Assembly (NCBI RefSeq): GCF_000969825.1
Contig: NZ_KQ033919.1
Span: 3,856,749 to 3,920,748 of the forward strand
DNA from: Parabacteroides gordonii MS-1 = DSM 23371
Lineage (GTDB): Bacteria > Bacteroidota > Bacteroidia > Bacteroidales > Tannerellaceae
Direction: 5' to 3'
Length of the DNA: 64,000 bases
Shown here: positions 51,977 through 61,974 of the stretch, in pieces
Layout of the letters: every line of letters begins with the position of its first letter
How positions within the stretch are numbered: position 1 is the first letter of the stretch
Notes under the pieces: generated by a model
Told to the model about the DNA's origin: nothing
The model's input: only the letters and a program-made list of their open reading frames with translations
Database searches by the model: none
Made by a program: the position numbers and the translations under genes

Positions 51977-52456
51977 ATGGGAAATCCAATTAATGGTAGT
52001 GACCTAATGCTATTTTTAGGTACTGGCAGCGATGCTTCTGTGACTTATAAATCTATAGCTTTTGCCACTAGCCATAAACTTTCTCTTTCTGCAGAAACAG
52101 TAGAAACAAGTTCTAAAGATACTGGTGGTAAATGGGTATCTAAGGCAGTACGTAAACTAAGCTGGAATATGAGTACAGATAACTTATTCTCTTTAGATGG
52201 AGAAGGTTCTACTTATGATGATCTGTTTGATCTAATGACAGGAAGAAAGGAAATAGATGTAGTATTCAGTCTGGAAAAAGATTACGCTAGTAAAGCGGAT
52301 GAAGTACCAACAGGAGGATGGACACCTGTAACTACTGGACAATATAAAGGAAAGGTAGTTATTACCAGTCTGGAACTAAATGCACCTAATGGAGATAACG
52401 CAACATTTACAGCTTCTTTTGAAGGTGTGGGAGCACTAGCGAAAGTATCTGCTTAA
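51977..52456 (+). CDS. major tail tube protein
   Basis: 159 residues. MGNPINGSDLMLFLG, the ETVETSSKDTGGKWVSKAVRKLSW segment and VITSLELNAPNGDNATFTASFEG are typical of TP901-1-type tail tube proteins. It forms the hexameric rings of the flexible tail. A terminator-like hairpin follows, before the chaperone gene. Confidence 0.9.
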   Translation: MGNPINGSDLMLFLGTGSDASVTYKSIAFATSHKLSLSAETVETSSKDTGGKWVSKAVRKLSWNMSTDNLFSLDGEGSTYDDLFDLMTGRKEIDVVFSLEKDYASKADEVPTGGWTPVTTGQYKGKVVITSLELNAPNGDNATFTASFEGVGALAKVSA

Positions 52457-52467
52457 TTTTTAATTTC

Positions 52468-52508
52468 TAAAGCCTTTATATCTCTGCTATAGGGGTGTAA
52501 GGGCTTTA
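52468..52508 (+). terminator. hairpin between tail tube and tail chaperone genes
   Basis: TAAAGCCTTTA (52468-52478) pairs with TAAGGGCTTTA (52498-52508), ten of eleven positions including a wobble. A pyrimidine-rich T stretch is short. It could reduce read-through so that tube protein is made in excess over chaperone and tape measure. Confidence 0.5.
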
Positions 52509-52522
52509 CTTATATATAGACT

Positions 52523-53142
52523 ATGGAAATAACAATTAAAGACAACACATATAAAGTGAAGTACAGCATTAGAGCAATGTTTGTATTTGAGAAGTTGACC
52601 GGTAAAATATTCAATCTGGAGAATTTGATGGACTGGTATATATTCTACTATTCTATGATACTGGCTAATAATCCAGAATGTAGTTTACTATTTGATGATT
52701 TTATAGATGAATGTGATTCTAAACCTGCTTTGGTAATTGATATTCAGAATTATCTTACTACTGAATTTCAGAAGCAAGGACAACTGGAACCATTTAAAGA
52801 AGAAGATACAGCAAAAAAAAAGTAATAGCCATAACTGACCTGTATAGTATCATAGTAGTAGAATGTGGAATCCAGCCAGATTACTTTCTGGATCGTATGC
52901 AATGGTATGAAATAGAAGCCTGTTTAAATGGTCTGGAAAATAAAAATAAGGCAGGTTGGGAACAGGCTAGATTTATCGGTTATGTTACTGCACAGGTTAA
53001 TAATACAAAGAAACTGAAACCAACCGATATACTTACTTTTACTTGGGATAAGCCAGAAGATGTTAGTAAAGAAACTATTATTACTAATGAAGATGTACAG
53101 CGATTAAAAGATAAAGCAAATCAAACCTTAACACTATTATAA
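52523..53142 (+). CDS. tail assembly chaperone made by -1 frameshift (G and G-T forms)
   Basis: The short form is 52523-52825 (100 residues, ends AKKK). Nine A residues at 52813-52821 include the slippery heptamer A AAA AAA (52813-52819) in the right phase. A -1 slip there avoids the TAA at 52823 and continues in the frame of 52897-53142, giving a 206-residue fusion (..KKKVIAITDLYSIIVVE..). This matches the gpG/gpGT arrangement of siphoviruses. The second half has no good independent start: it is open back to the A-run, and the ATG at 52897 is internal. The proteins coat the tape measure during tail assembly. Confidence 0.88.
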
Positions 53143-53144
53143 TA

Positions 53145-54959
53145 ATGGCTGATTTAATTACAAGGCTAATACTTAATACACAGCAGTTCGATCAGAATAT
53201 AGGTAAATCCAGTAAGCAAATACAGGGATTCCAGCAGAAGATACAAGGATTTTCCAGTGGTGCTATTGGTGCTTTTACTAAGTTTGCAGGTGGTATTGGA
53301 TTAGCAATTAGTGCAGGTGAAGCACTCAATAAGATGATGCGCAGCAATCAGACTACCAGCGATATGTTCGATAACAATATGAATGCAGCCAGAGATTCAG
53401 TAGATGCTTTCTTTAGATCATTAACTACTGGTGACTGGAGCGTATTTAGTAATGGTATTATTGCAGCCTTTACAAACCTGAAAGAATTATCTGCTTTAAT
53501 GGATGAACTGGCAGATAAAAAGTTATCCCTGTCATATATTAAAGCAGAGGATTTAAAAGAGATCGAGCAATACGAGACTGTAGCCAAAGACACTAATAAA
53601 AGTCTGGATGAAAGAAAAATAGCTGCTGAAAAGATGGCAATGGCTGTAAAGCACCTGTCTAAAGAAACTGCTGATTATATAAAGTCCAGTGAAGAAGGAC
53701 TATCTAAAACATATAAAGCTAATTATGGAGTTGATGTAGATAGAGAAACATTGGATTACTTCTTTAAGCATACAAATAAATCAGATGGTAGTGTATTGTC
53801 TGAAATAGATAAGTATAAGAAAGAGAGAGCAGCGTTAGAACGTAAATATACTACAACTACTACAGTTCCTTCTTCTTTTGGTGCTACTACTATATCTACT
53901 CTTAGTAAGGAAGGAAAGGAAGCATTACAGCAGTATGATAAACAGAATGAGTTTATAAGGACACAATCTGTCTTGCTGGAAGAAGTAGACGACAAAAGAG
54001 TAGCTACATTGAATGTGCTGAAAGAACAGTATGCTATGGAGCGTGAGATATATAGTCTACAAAAGAGAACGGATGAAACAGGCAGAACGGTTAATAATTC
54101 TGGAAAGACTACTAAGGCGAAAGAAATAATACCAGAAGGTTCATTAGCAGAACTGGATAAGAAATTGGCTGAATGGCGAAAGAAATTTAATGAAGCAACT
54201 ACTTTAGAAGCCAGATTAGCTGCTGATAAGATGGTAAAGGAGATCAGCCAACAGAAAGCACATCTAAATGTAGAAGTAAAATATGGCGAAGCCAGTGATT
54301 TAAAGGAACTAGTTAATAAACAGAAGATCCCAACACTATCGGTAAAGGGGAAGAATGTTAAGGAGGATATTAAAAGTGGTGCATTGGATATTAAGCCTAT
54401 CGACAACAGTATAATAGAATCAAATTATAGCTATGCTGATTCTTTAAATGCTATTGGTTCTATAATGGGATCAATAACCAATCTGACAAATGAAGGTGCT
54501 GCTGCTTGGATTAGTTGGGGAGCTAATATACTCACTGCTATAGCTGCTGCTATACCTGCTATTGCTACATTAACCGTAACAAAGAAAGCAGAAGCTACAG
54601 CCAATAGTGAAGCTGCCGTTACTGGTGCTATGTCGTCTGTAGCTTCTATACCTTTTGTTGGTTGGATTATGGCTTTAGCTGCTGGTGCTTCTGTTATTGC
54701 TGCAATGGCTTCGATTCCTAAGTTTGCTGGTGGTGGTATATTTAGTGGCAATTCTTTTATAGGGGATAATATGATAGCCAGAGTAAATAGCGGTGAAATG
54801 ATTCTGAACAACAGACAACAGAAGAACCTGTTTAATCTCTTAGATGGCAAAGGTGGAGTTTCTTCTTTAAATGGTGGAACAGTTGAATTTAAACTCAAAG
54901 GTAAAGAACTAGTAGGTGTTTTGAATGCACAAGCAAGTAAGACAAATAAATACAAATAA
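53145..54959 (+). CDS. tape measure protein
   Basis: 604 residues. LILNTQQFDQNIGKSSKQIQGFQQKI is a typical tape-measure N terminus (phage tail length family). A helical body follows, then hydrophobic segments (AAWISWGANILTAIAAAIPAIA, VGWIMALAAGASVIAAMASI, about 455-525). The C-terminal GGIFSGNSFIGDNMIARVNSGEMILNNRQ is conserved in this family. The length implies a rather short tail. It follows the chaperone gene by two bases. Confidence 0.92.
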   Translation: MADLITRLILNTQQFDQNIGKSSKQIQGFQQKIQGFSSGAIGAFTKFAGGIGLAISAGEALNKMMRSNQTTSDMFDNNMNAARDSVDAFFRSLTTGDWSVFSNGIIAAFTNLKELSALMDELADKKLSLSYIKAEDLKEIEQYETVAKDTNKSLDERKIAAEKMAMAVKHLSKETADYIKSSEEGLSKTYKANYGVDVDRETLDYFFKHTNKSDGSVLSEIDKYKKERAALERKYTTTTTVPSSFGATTISTLSKEGKEALQQYDKQNEFIRTQSVLLEEVDDKRVATLNVLKEQYAMEREIYSLQKRTDETGRTVNNSGKTTKAKEIIPEGSLAELDKKLAEWRKKFNEATTLEARLAADKMVKEISQQKAHLNVEVKYGEASDLKELVNKQKIPTLSVKGKNVKEDIKSGALDIKPIDNSIIESNYSYADSLNAIGSIMGSITNLTNEGAAAWISWGANILTAIAAAIPAIATLTVTKKAEATANSEAAVTGAMSSVASIPFVGWIMALAAGASVIAAMASIPKFAGGGIFSGNSFIGDNMIARVNSGEMILNNRQQKNLFNLLDGKGGVSSLNGGTVEFKLKGKELVGVLNAQASKTNKYK

Positions 54960-54962
54960 TCA

Positions 54963-57014
54963 ATGTATAACCTAATATATACAGTGCCGTTTACTAATGT
55001 AGATGGTGAAGCCTTAACTGTACAAATACTGGAAGATGGTGGAACTGGATTACCTGTAGAACTTACAGGTGGTACGCCACCATTTATAGTAGATGTAAAC
55101 GATGAAGATTTTTTATATACTCCAACCAGATTCAGCGGTGCTACATTAAAGCTGGTTGGAAGTGATTACCTACAAAGATTGTTTAGTACACAATACCAGA
55201 AGTTCAAAGTAAATCTGATTAAAGGCAGTTCTGTTATCTGGACAGGCTTTATAACGCCAGAACTATATTCACAGGATTATGATAACAGCCTGTTTGAATT
55301 GGAAATAGAATGTATATCAGCCTTATCTACTTTAGAATATATAGACTATAAACAGGAAGGATCTACTATCTCTTTACTTGGATTGATTAGGAAATGTATT
55401 ACTGAAAGCAAAGGAGATTTTAGAGCCGTTTATATTCCCAAGACCTATACTTCTTCTTTAGATGGGATTACTGTTAGTACTGCTAACTTCATTGATGAAG
55501 ATGGTAAAGCTATGACTTTAAAAGAATGTCTGGAAGAAGTATGTAAGTTTCTCAACTGGACTGTAACGGAATATGACGGTTGTGTCTATTTCATAGATGT
55601 AGACTACATAAAGGCAGGTAAAACAGCATACACTAATATGCTTACTAATACATCTGTTATATTATCTTCTACCATTAACTTACAAGCAATACCATCTAAA
55701 GGAAGCAGTAACTTATTATCTATCTTAGGTGGATATAATAAAGTTGTTATCATAGATAGTGATTATGAAGCAGATAAAGATCAGCTATATCCAGAACTGG
55801 AATTTGCTAATGATACAAAATTACACCATTCTGTATTAGATGAAGGAGGAAAAAGGTATCAAAAAGAATATTATGATTCAACCGCATTTAATTTCTCAAC
55901 ATTCAAATATAATACTTCATCAAATAGTTATGAATCAACATCTGATAGTATGTTTAACAATGTTGGTAAACAATTAGCTGGTTCAATAGCTGTACAACAA
56001 TCGAATTATGAAATTGATAATATGCCAAATAAATTGAATTGGGATAAAATGATTGAAATAAAGCAATATGAAGATGACTATGAAACAGTCGGTTATGATA
56101 AATACTTATGTAGACAATCAGATTCAACTATATTGGCTAAATATCCAGTCATTAAAACTAAGACACCTTCGTCTACACTAGTGTTTGATCCTTCAATTAA
56201 GTTGGCTATCAATTTCCAGATCTATCCTTTAGCTGATGATTTAAATGGTATTATTGGAGATTTTAATTATAAAGTTGGTGGTACAGATAATTTTGATTTA
56301 GATGGTGTATATGTATTAGCACGTCTAAGGTGTGGAGATTATTGGTATAACGGAACAACTTGGACAACAAACTCTAATAACTCATTTAAGCTATATACTG
56401 ATATAACAAGAAAGAATGTAGTTGGTGAATGGTTTAATGCAAGGAATACAAATGACTTTACGCAAGGGGTAAACGACTTGGAAGGAACAATAATTAACTT
56501 CGATAGAACAATAGTAGGTGATTTGGAATTAGTTCTTTACAATCCCAAATTTGAAACAGCAGTTACTTATTTCTTTCTAAAAGATATAACAATTGATAGC
56601 CAAAAGATCAATTATTCAACCGTTGCAAAGGATAATGATAAAGAAGATACCAAGTATGAGAATGTAGTAAATGGGGACTATATTAACGCTTTGGATGATA
56701 TAGAGTTTAAGATTACCTCTAAGAATGATAGTGAATTATCATTTAGTAAAGCTATAACAGGCAGTTCTATACTGGATAAGCTGGCTAATACCATTTATAA
56801 TAGTAGTGATAAACCAGAGAAGTTATTAATACAGAGAATCATTAACCAGTATCAACAGCCAAAGATCAAACTAACCCAAATTGTAAAACCAATCATATTC
56901 CCTTATTCCATTATCACAGATAGCTATCTATCTGGTAAAAAGTTCCTGTTTACTGGTGGAACTATTAATTACGAAGATAATAGTATAGAATGCAATATGA
57001 TAGAACTAAATTAA
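54963..57014 (+). CDS. tail tip/baseplate hub-like protein
   Basis: 683 residues. N terminus YNLIYTVPFTNVDGEALTVQILEDGG, then SALSTLEYIDYKQEGSTISLLGLIRKCI and LEEVCKFLNWTVTEYDG. This resembles large tail proteins placed after the tape measure in Bacteroidales siphophages, probably combining distal-tail and hub functions. No peptidase motif was seen. It starts three bases after the tape measure gene and is followed directly by the fibre gene. Confidence 0.75.
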   Translation: MYNLIYTVPFTNVDGEALTVQILEDGGTGLPVELTGGTPPFIVDVNDEDFLYTPTRFSGATLKLVGSDYLQRLFSTQYQKFKVNLIKGSSVIWTGFITPELYSQDYDNSLFELEIECISALSTLEYIDYKQEGSTISLLGLIRKCITESKGDFRAVYIPKTYTSSLDGITVSTANFIDEDGKAMTLKECLEEVCKFLNWTVTEYDGCVYFIDVDYIKAGKTAYTNMLTNTSVILSSTINLQAIPSKGSSNLLSILGGYNKVVIIDSDYEADKDQLYPELEFANDTKLHHSVLDEGGKRYQKEYYDSTAFNFSTFKYNTSSNSYESTSDSMFNNVGKQLAGSIAVQQSNYEIDNMPNKLNWDKMIEIKQYEDDYETVGYDKYLCRQSDSTILAKYPVIKTKTPSSTLVFDPSIKLAINFQIYPLADDLNGIIGDFNYKVGGTDNFDLDGVYVLARLRCGDYWYNGTTWTTNSNNSFKLYTDITRKNVVGEWFNARNTNDFTQGVNDLEGTIINFDRTIVGDLELVLYNPKFETAVTYFFLKDITIDSQKINYSTVAKDNDKEDTKYENVVNGDYINALDDIEFKITSKNDSELSFSKAITGSSILDKLANTIYNSSDKPEKLLIQRIINQYQQPKIKLTQIVKPIIFPYSIITDSYLSGKKFLFTGGTINYEDNSIECNMIELN

Positions 57015-57016
57015 CT

Positions 57017-59260
57017 ATGGATATAATTAGTAATAGAATACCAGCTACACCCAGAAGTAAGTACACCAGATATAATACAGGTAGTTCTTACTCTTTAAAT
57101 GGTGGTGGAACTAATATAGATACATCTAACTTTGTAAAGCTAAAAGGACAAATCAGCCAGATCATAGACGGTTCTGTAGGTGCAACAGGTGATATAGTAG
57201 CTTATCAGACCAATCCAGAAGCAGGAGATTTTAAGCTACCTATTGCTTCTACTGATGCTTTAGGCTGTATTAAAATAGGTGAGAATTTGACCATTACAGA
57301 AGATGGTACGGTAAATGCTAATGCTGGTGGTGGTGTAAGTAGTTGGAATGATCTTACAGATAAACCATCTATATTTCCTTCTACTTGGGAACAGGTAACA
57401 GAAAAACCAACAACATTTAAGCCAGAAGATCATACACATAAGATGTTAGATATTACAGATTTTACAGGGGTGACGTTAGATACAGACCAAACAATAACAG
57501 GAAAGAAAACATTTACGAAGTCAATAATAGGACAGGCAGATGTTGTAGCTTATACAACTGGTGATTATACTGAATCTTTTCCTATAGCTTCTACTAATGC
57601 TTTAGGTTGTGTTAAAGTTGGTAATAACCTTTCTATCAGGGAAGATGGTACACTGGATGCTAATGCTGGCGGTGGTATTACAGAAGTTGATTGGAGTATT
57701 ATAGAGAATAAGCCTAACTTTGCAACGGTAGCAACTTCTGGTAATTATAATGACCTAACTAATAAACCGACTATTCCTTCTTATGATATTGCCACAGAAG
57801 CTAAACTAGGATTGGTTAAGATTGGCTCAAATATAGGTTACAAAAATGACGGGACTATTTTAGTATTGGAGGCTTCTACTTCTAATAAAGGAGTAGTAAA
57901 AATTGGATCAGGTATTAATGTTGATGGTGAAGGTTTAATATCAGTTTTATCAACAGGTCATACTCATTCATTGACCGATTGGAATACGCAAGCAACTTCT
58001 TCTGGAAATAAAACAATTGGTAATGCAAGTAATGGTAATTATGTTACTATTCAGGAAGATTTAAAGGTTACACAAAGTGCTGCATTCTCAAAGACACCGA
58101 CTGTTAATGGTACTGCTATTTCACTTAGCAACCATACGCATTCTTATTTACCTTTATCTGGGGGTACGTTAACAGGTGATCTAAGTATCAAATCTGGTAA
58201 TTATTCACATTTAACAGTAGCGAATAATGCTGGAGATTGGGCACAATTTGCTACTACAAATACATCTGATACAAGCGGTGTTATTCAAAGTAGTAAGAAA
58301 TTTATAATACAGGCACGAAATAATTATAGTAATAGAGTTGAGTTTGATGGCGGTAATATTACTGCTACAGGTGATATTGTAGCTTATAGTACAGGTGCAT
58401 CTTCTGCACCATTTAAGTACTGGCGGCCAACAGTATCAAGTACAGGTGTACTTAGCTGGAGTAATAGCACATCTGAATCTACACCTACATCTGTCAACAT
58501 TAAAGGTGCGACAGGTGCGAAGGGTGACAAAGGAGATAAGGGTGATAAAGGTGACACTGGCGCACGTGGGGCAACAGGTGCACAAGGAGCACAAGGCCCT
58601 GCTGGCCCAACTTTTAATGGTGGAACTATATCAAACGGTATTACTATTCAGAATAGCGGGATGGCGGGAATGGTGTTAAATGGTTATAATTCAACGTGGC
58701 AATCAGCTTCAATTAATATGTATAATAGAGCTTTATCAGGTCAGGGTTATAAATGGCAAATCGACTTAGGTGGTTCACAAGTTGCAAACGGTGATATGCT
58801 ATTTAACTGTAACAATTCAAGTGGTACTGGTTCAGCACAATCTTCACCTTACTATCGTTTTAAGATAACAAAGCACGGTACTTCAACAAACGCGTGTTGT
58901 GGAGCTGGGGCTTACGCTAACACATCTGATATTAGATTGAAGAATAGAGGTGATAACGTAACAGGTGTATTAGATATAATAGACAATTTAGATGTATTCC
59001 ATTTTACGATGAAGGATGATGAATTTAATTTAGCAAGAATCGGTGTGTCAGCGCAAGATGTTCAACAATATTTTCCTGAGTTCGTTAGTGTTGTCGCTAA
59101 TGAAGATACAGATAAGATTTTAGGGGTTGATTATGCAGGACTAGGAGCAACTGTAGCAATACAAGGTAGTAAAGAGCTTTATCAAATCATTAAGAATCAA
59201 CAGGTAAAGATAGAAGAATTAGAAAGTAGATTGGTTGAACTAGAAACTAAAACCATTTAA
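57017..59260 (+). CDS. tail fibre with collagen-like segment and S74 chaperone domain
   Basis: 747 residues from MDIISNRIPATPRSKYTRY (the upstream in-frame ATG at 56990 lies inside the previous gene). Two copies of a unit of about 55 residues occur at about 55-105 and 175-225 (DIVAYQTN..IASTDALGCIKIGENL and DVVAYTTG..IASTNALGCVKVGNNL), each ending DGT(V/L)xANAGGG. A G-x-y collagen-like run is at about 497-530. The C terminus is an S74 intramolecular chaperone: TSDIRLKN with Ser637, IGVSAQDVQQYFPEFV, and a coiled tail. The domain trims itself after trimerisation. Likely the receptor-binding fibre. Confidence 0.92.
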   Translation: MDIISNRIPATPRSKYTRYNTGSSYSLNGGGTNIDTSNFVKLKGQISQIIDGSVGATGDIVAYQTNPEAGDFKLPIASTDALGCIKIGENLTITEDGTVNANAGGGVSSWNDLTDKPSIFPSTWEQVTEKPTTFKPEDHTHKMLDITDFTGVTLDTDQTITGKKTFTKSIIGQADVVAYTTGDYTESFPIASTNALGCVKVGNNLSIREDGTLDANAGGGITEVDWSIIENKPNFATVATSGNYNDLTNKPTIPSYDIATEAKLGLVKIGSNIGYKNDGTILVLEASTSNKGVVKIGSGINVDGEGLISVLSTGHTHSLTDWNTQATSSGNKTIGNASNGNYVTIQEDLKVTQSAAFSKTPTVNGTAISLSNHTHSYLPLSGGTLTGDLSIKSGNYSHLTVANNAGDWAQFATTNTSDTSGVIQSSKKFIIQARNNYSNRVEFDGGNITATGDIVAYSTGASSAPFKYWRPTVSSTGVLSWSNSTSESTPTSVNIKGATGAKGDKGDKGDKGDTGARGATGAQGAQGPAGPTFNGGTISNGITIQNSGMAGMVLNGYNSTWQSASINMYNRALSGQGYKWQIDLGGSQVANGDMLFNCNNSSGTGSAQSSPYYRFKITKHGTSTNACCGAGAYANTSDIRLKNRGDNVTGVLDIIDNLDVFHFTMKDDEFNLARIGVSAQDVQQYFPEFVSVVANEDTDKILGVDYAGLGATVAIQGSKELYQIIKNQQVKIEELESRLVELETKTI

Positions 59261-59263
59261 AGG

Positions 59264-59464
59264 ATGAAGAAACTAATAAAGTGGCTAGCCAAAGTATTTA
59301 AGGCTAATATTACAGTAGAAAAGATTATTTATAAGGAAAAGGTAGTTTATAAACCATTGGAAGATAAGTTATCTGGTAGTATCTCTTTAGATGGTAATTT
59401 GCTAGTAGATGGCACTATAGAAGCAACAGAAGATATAGTATGTTATAAAACTAAAATTGAGTAA
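59264..59464 (+). CDS. small fibre-associated protein sharing the DIVxY module
   Basis: 66 residues. An N-terminal basic amphipathic segment (KKLIKWLAKVFKANI) is followed by SISLDGNLLVDGTIEATEDIVCYKTKIE. The last part resembles the TGDIVAYxT module of the upstream fibre. It may be a fibre accessory or a remnant of an exchanged fibre tip. It is tightly packed between two fibre genes (3- and 2-base gaps). Confidence 0.55.
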   Translation: MKKLIKWLAKVFKANITVEKIIYKEKVVYKPLEDKLSGSISLDGNLLVDGTIEATEDIVCYKTKIE

Positions 59465-59466
59465 CT

Positions 59467-60654
59467 ATGATATTACCAAATAACAATATAAGCATAATGG
59501 ATGTAAGGAACTGTTTAGGTTATCCTAGTATGGACTTAGGAACTTTATGTATATGCGATAATGTGAATATGTGGTCAAAGCATAAACCTGTTATCTGGCA
59601 TTCAAATACAACAGATGATAACCCTAATTGGTATAAAGCAACAGACGGAAAATGCGGGATTGAAATACCTTCGTTAGGTTCTAACTTTAATATAATTGAT
59701 ACATCTACGTGGACAAGACAAAAGCCAGGTGGCGGAAGTGGAGCACCTTTTAGATTGGGGGATTTTAGAGGGTATAACCATAATGCCAAACCTTTAGTTT
59801 CAACTAATTTAATTGATGATATAACTGTCAATCGTGGTTCTAATTCAACTTGGGACTTTTACCCTAATATTATTACTAATGCAGATAGTAGTAATTTAAG
59901 TTTAGATGATATTAGTTTAGGTGGTAAGAAGCTAGGTGATTGTTATGTTGCTGTACGTATTGATTATAATGGATATACTGTATATGCCTGTTCAGCAAGT
60001 ACTATCAGAAATTACCCTAAAATTTCAGTAAATCTATCTTCTTTTAGCTCTAATATGATAGGGCAAAAAATGACAGCTAGGTTTTTCATCTGTGGTGATT
60101 ATTTTGCACAGAAAACAAGCTGGATAATACAAGATATTCAGTACTGTATGTATTCTGATTCAACAAATAAAACAAGTATAGGTTTTACGGTTAAAGAAGA
60201 TTCTATGTTTACAATAAGAATTGATTCAATCGGTAAAACATTAAATAGTTATAGTTCTGTTAGTAATTATGCTTCATCAAATAATGCATTACAATTGAAT
60301 ATTGCAGGTGATGTTTATTTATTATGCACAATGACAAATAAGACAAGTGGAACGTATCAAGTTCCTTTAACCAATTTATTAGGAAATTCTTCAAACTGGT
60401 GGGGTGCAGCGTTTCAAAAGTCCCCAGTTGCATTTTATAATACATCTGGCTCTATTATAAGTAGTAGTATTAGCATTCCACCTAATGGAACAGCACAAAT
60501 TGTGATAAGATGGAATTATAATAATACGTCTAATACTAATCCTGATGGTGTCACGATGAGAGGTAATGTTAATTTCAAATATTTGTTTAATGGTGTATAT
60601 GTGAGTGTAAGTAACGAACAGGCTGCATTTTACGTGAAATCAGATAGTATATAA
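59467..60654 (+). CDS. tail fibre/receptor-binding-like protein
   Basis: 395 residues from MILPNNNISIMDVRNCLGYPSMDLGTLC. The N terminus is like the attachment domain of Bacteroidales phage fibres (GYPSMDLGTLCICDNVNMWSKHKPV). The rest is a beta-rich, Ser/Asn-rich domain (NGYTVYACSASTIRNYPKI, SSSISIPPNGTAQIVIRWNY), suiting a carbohydrate-binding tip. No enzymatic motif was seen. It overlaps the small membrane protein gene by one base. Confidence 0.7.
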   Translation: MILPNNNISIMDVRNCLGYPSMDLGTLCICDNVNMWSKHKPVIWHSNTTDDNPNWYKATDGKCGIEIPSLGSNFNIIDTSTWTRQKPGGGSGAPFRLGDFRGYNHNAKPLVSTNLIDDITVNRGSNSTWDFYPNIITNADSSNLSLDDISLGGKKLGDCYVAVRIDYNGYTVYACSASTIRNYPKISVNLSSFSSNMIGQKMTARFFICGDYFAQKTSWIIQDIQYCMYSDSTNKTSIGFTVKEDSMFTIRIDSIGKTLNSYSSVSNYASSNNALQLNIAGDVYLLCTMTNKTSGTYQVPLTNLLGNSSNWWGAAFQKSPVAFYNTSGSIISSSISIPPNGTAQIVIRWNYNNTSNTNPDGVTMRGNVNFKYLFNGVYVSVSNEQAAFYVKSDSI

Positions 60655-60863
60655 TGAATAGTAAACATTTGATAGTACAATTAGTAGTGGCCTGTGTATT
60701 AGTAGCATTGGGTATAGGATTACTTATAGCTGGCTTCTGTGTTGTTCCAATGGGAATTATACATAGTAGTATACTAACAGCCTTTGGAGAAATCAGCGCA
60801 TTTGCTGGAGCTTTATTTGGAGTAGATTACACATATAAGAAGAAGATTGTAGATAAATTATAG
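60654..60863 (+). CDS. small two-span membrane protein, possible holin
   Basis: 69 residues with two hydrophobic helices (VQLVVACVLVALGIGLLIAGFCVV and SILTAFGEISAFAGALFGV) and a basic tail YKKKIVDKL, the topology of a class II holin. It closes the late operon just before a terminator. No endolysin gene is recognisable next to it, so the holin call rests on size, topology and position only. Confidence 0.5.
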   Translation: MNSKHLIVQLVVACVLVALGIGLLIAGFCVVPMGIIHSSILTAFGEISAFAGALFGVDYTYKKKIVDKL

Positions 60864-60874
60864 ATATTTTAAAT

Positions 60875-60910
60875 CCCGCTGTGTTAATAAATGCAGTGGG
60901 CTTTTTCTTT
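60875..60910 (+). terminator. terminator of the late operon
   Basis: CCCGCTG (60875-60881) pairs with CAGTGGG (60894-60900) with one mismatch. CTTTTTCTTTTTTTTATT follows. Confidence 0.75.
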
Positions 60911-61063
60911 TTTTTATTGGTTTATTGGGTGTGGGGCAAATTAGTCTACTTGTTAAATTAAACATATATTAAGAAATCACTATAGTAAAGATATTTAACT
61001 GCATTAAATTCACATTTTATTATCCATACATTGCCACCAGTTTAATCATTAAATACAATTGTT

Positions 61064-61963
61064 ATGACAGATCAAAAGTTAGAGAAGAAAGAAGAAAAGT
61101 TATTCACATTAGAAGGTAGTGGAAAGATATTGGCTTTTACCAATGTAAATAGACAGATCAATAGAAGTATAGTTAATTCTAAAAAGAAGTCTATTGAAGA
61201 ATTTGGCTTATTAGCACCTATAACCGTAGTAGATGCTAAAGATGTTATAGAAAAAGGTATTACTGTTTATGATGCCAACAACCCTACTGATGTAATAGAT
61301 GCTGATAATGCAGAGAACTATTTAGTAATCTTAGATGGACAGCATAGATATACAGCTATTAAAGAACTGAATAAGAAAGATAAGTATTATGATATTTGGC
61401 TGATGTATCCGCTTAATAGAGAAGTTGCCGTATCTACTTTAATAATGGAAATTAATACTACTGCTATTAATTGGAAAAATGATAATTATATTTCTGTATT
61501 GGCTAAATTAAGATCAGAAGATAAAGGATTAGCATTTATAGATCAGTATATGCAGCTAAGACACAAGAGGACTAAAAAAGGTGAACAATCTGATAATCTT
61601 CCCAATAATGGTTATGGACTATCTGTATTATCTAAGTATCTCACTTTGAGTTCAGCCATTAATAAGGACTATCTTTATAGGATGGCAAATAATCCAAATA
61701 AGAAATTGCCTGAATCTATCAAAGTAGATAGAGCAGAGAAGATAATACAGACAGGAATAGAAGTTGGTTTTACACATACTTTCTTATCTAGTAGATTCTT
61801 TATTGATTGGATCATTAACTGGGTTCTACAGGAATATTCAGTAGATAAGATCTTAGAATGTGTAAAAGAATCTATGACTGGTGAAAAGGCAAAGAAATTG
61901 ATGGAAGAATGCAAGGCTGATAATTTTAGTGATCTATTCGATGAAGTTATAGAATTACATTAA
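61064..61963 (+). CDS. ParB/Srx-fold (DGQHR-like) protein
   Basis: 299 residues. After ITVVDAKDVI, the motif YLVILDGQHRYTAIKEL (about 86-102) is the GHRR-like core of ParB/Srx nucleotide-binding folds and of DGQHR proteins. A helical C-terminal region follows (about 135-299). ParB-like phage proteins act in partition, DNA binding or host takeover. It follows a 200-base gap after the late terminator, with its own transcription likely. With the iteron array it hints at plasmid-like maintenance (inference). Confidence 0.65.
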   Translation: MTDQKLEKKEEKLFTLEGSGKILAFTNVNRQINRSIVNSKKKSIEEFGLLAPITVVDAKDVIEKGITVYDANNPTDVIDADNAENYLVILDGQHRYTAIKELNKKDKYYDIWLMYPLNREVAVSTLIMEINTTAINWKNDNYISVLAKLRSEDKGLAFIDQYMQLRHKRTKKGEQSDNLPNNGYGLSVLSKYLTLSSAINKDYLYRMANNPNKKLPESIKVDRAEKIIQTGIEVGFTHTFLSSRFFIDWIINWVLQEYSVDKILECVKESMTGEKAKKLMEECKADNFSDLFDEVIELH

Positions 61964-61974
61964 TAATCAATATT

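Noticed and set aside
52897-53142. A separate 81-residue gene after the tail chaperone
   Set aside because: The frame is open back to the A-run and fits a -1 frameshift product.
34961-59260. A diversity-generating retroelement acting on the fibre gene
   Set aside because: No DGR-type reverse transcriptase and no template/variable repeat pair with adenine-biased differences was found.
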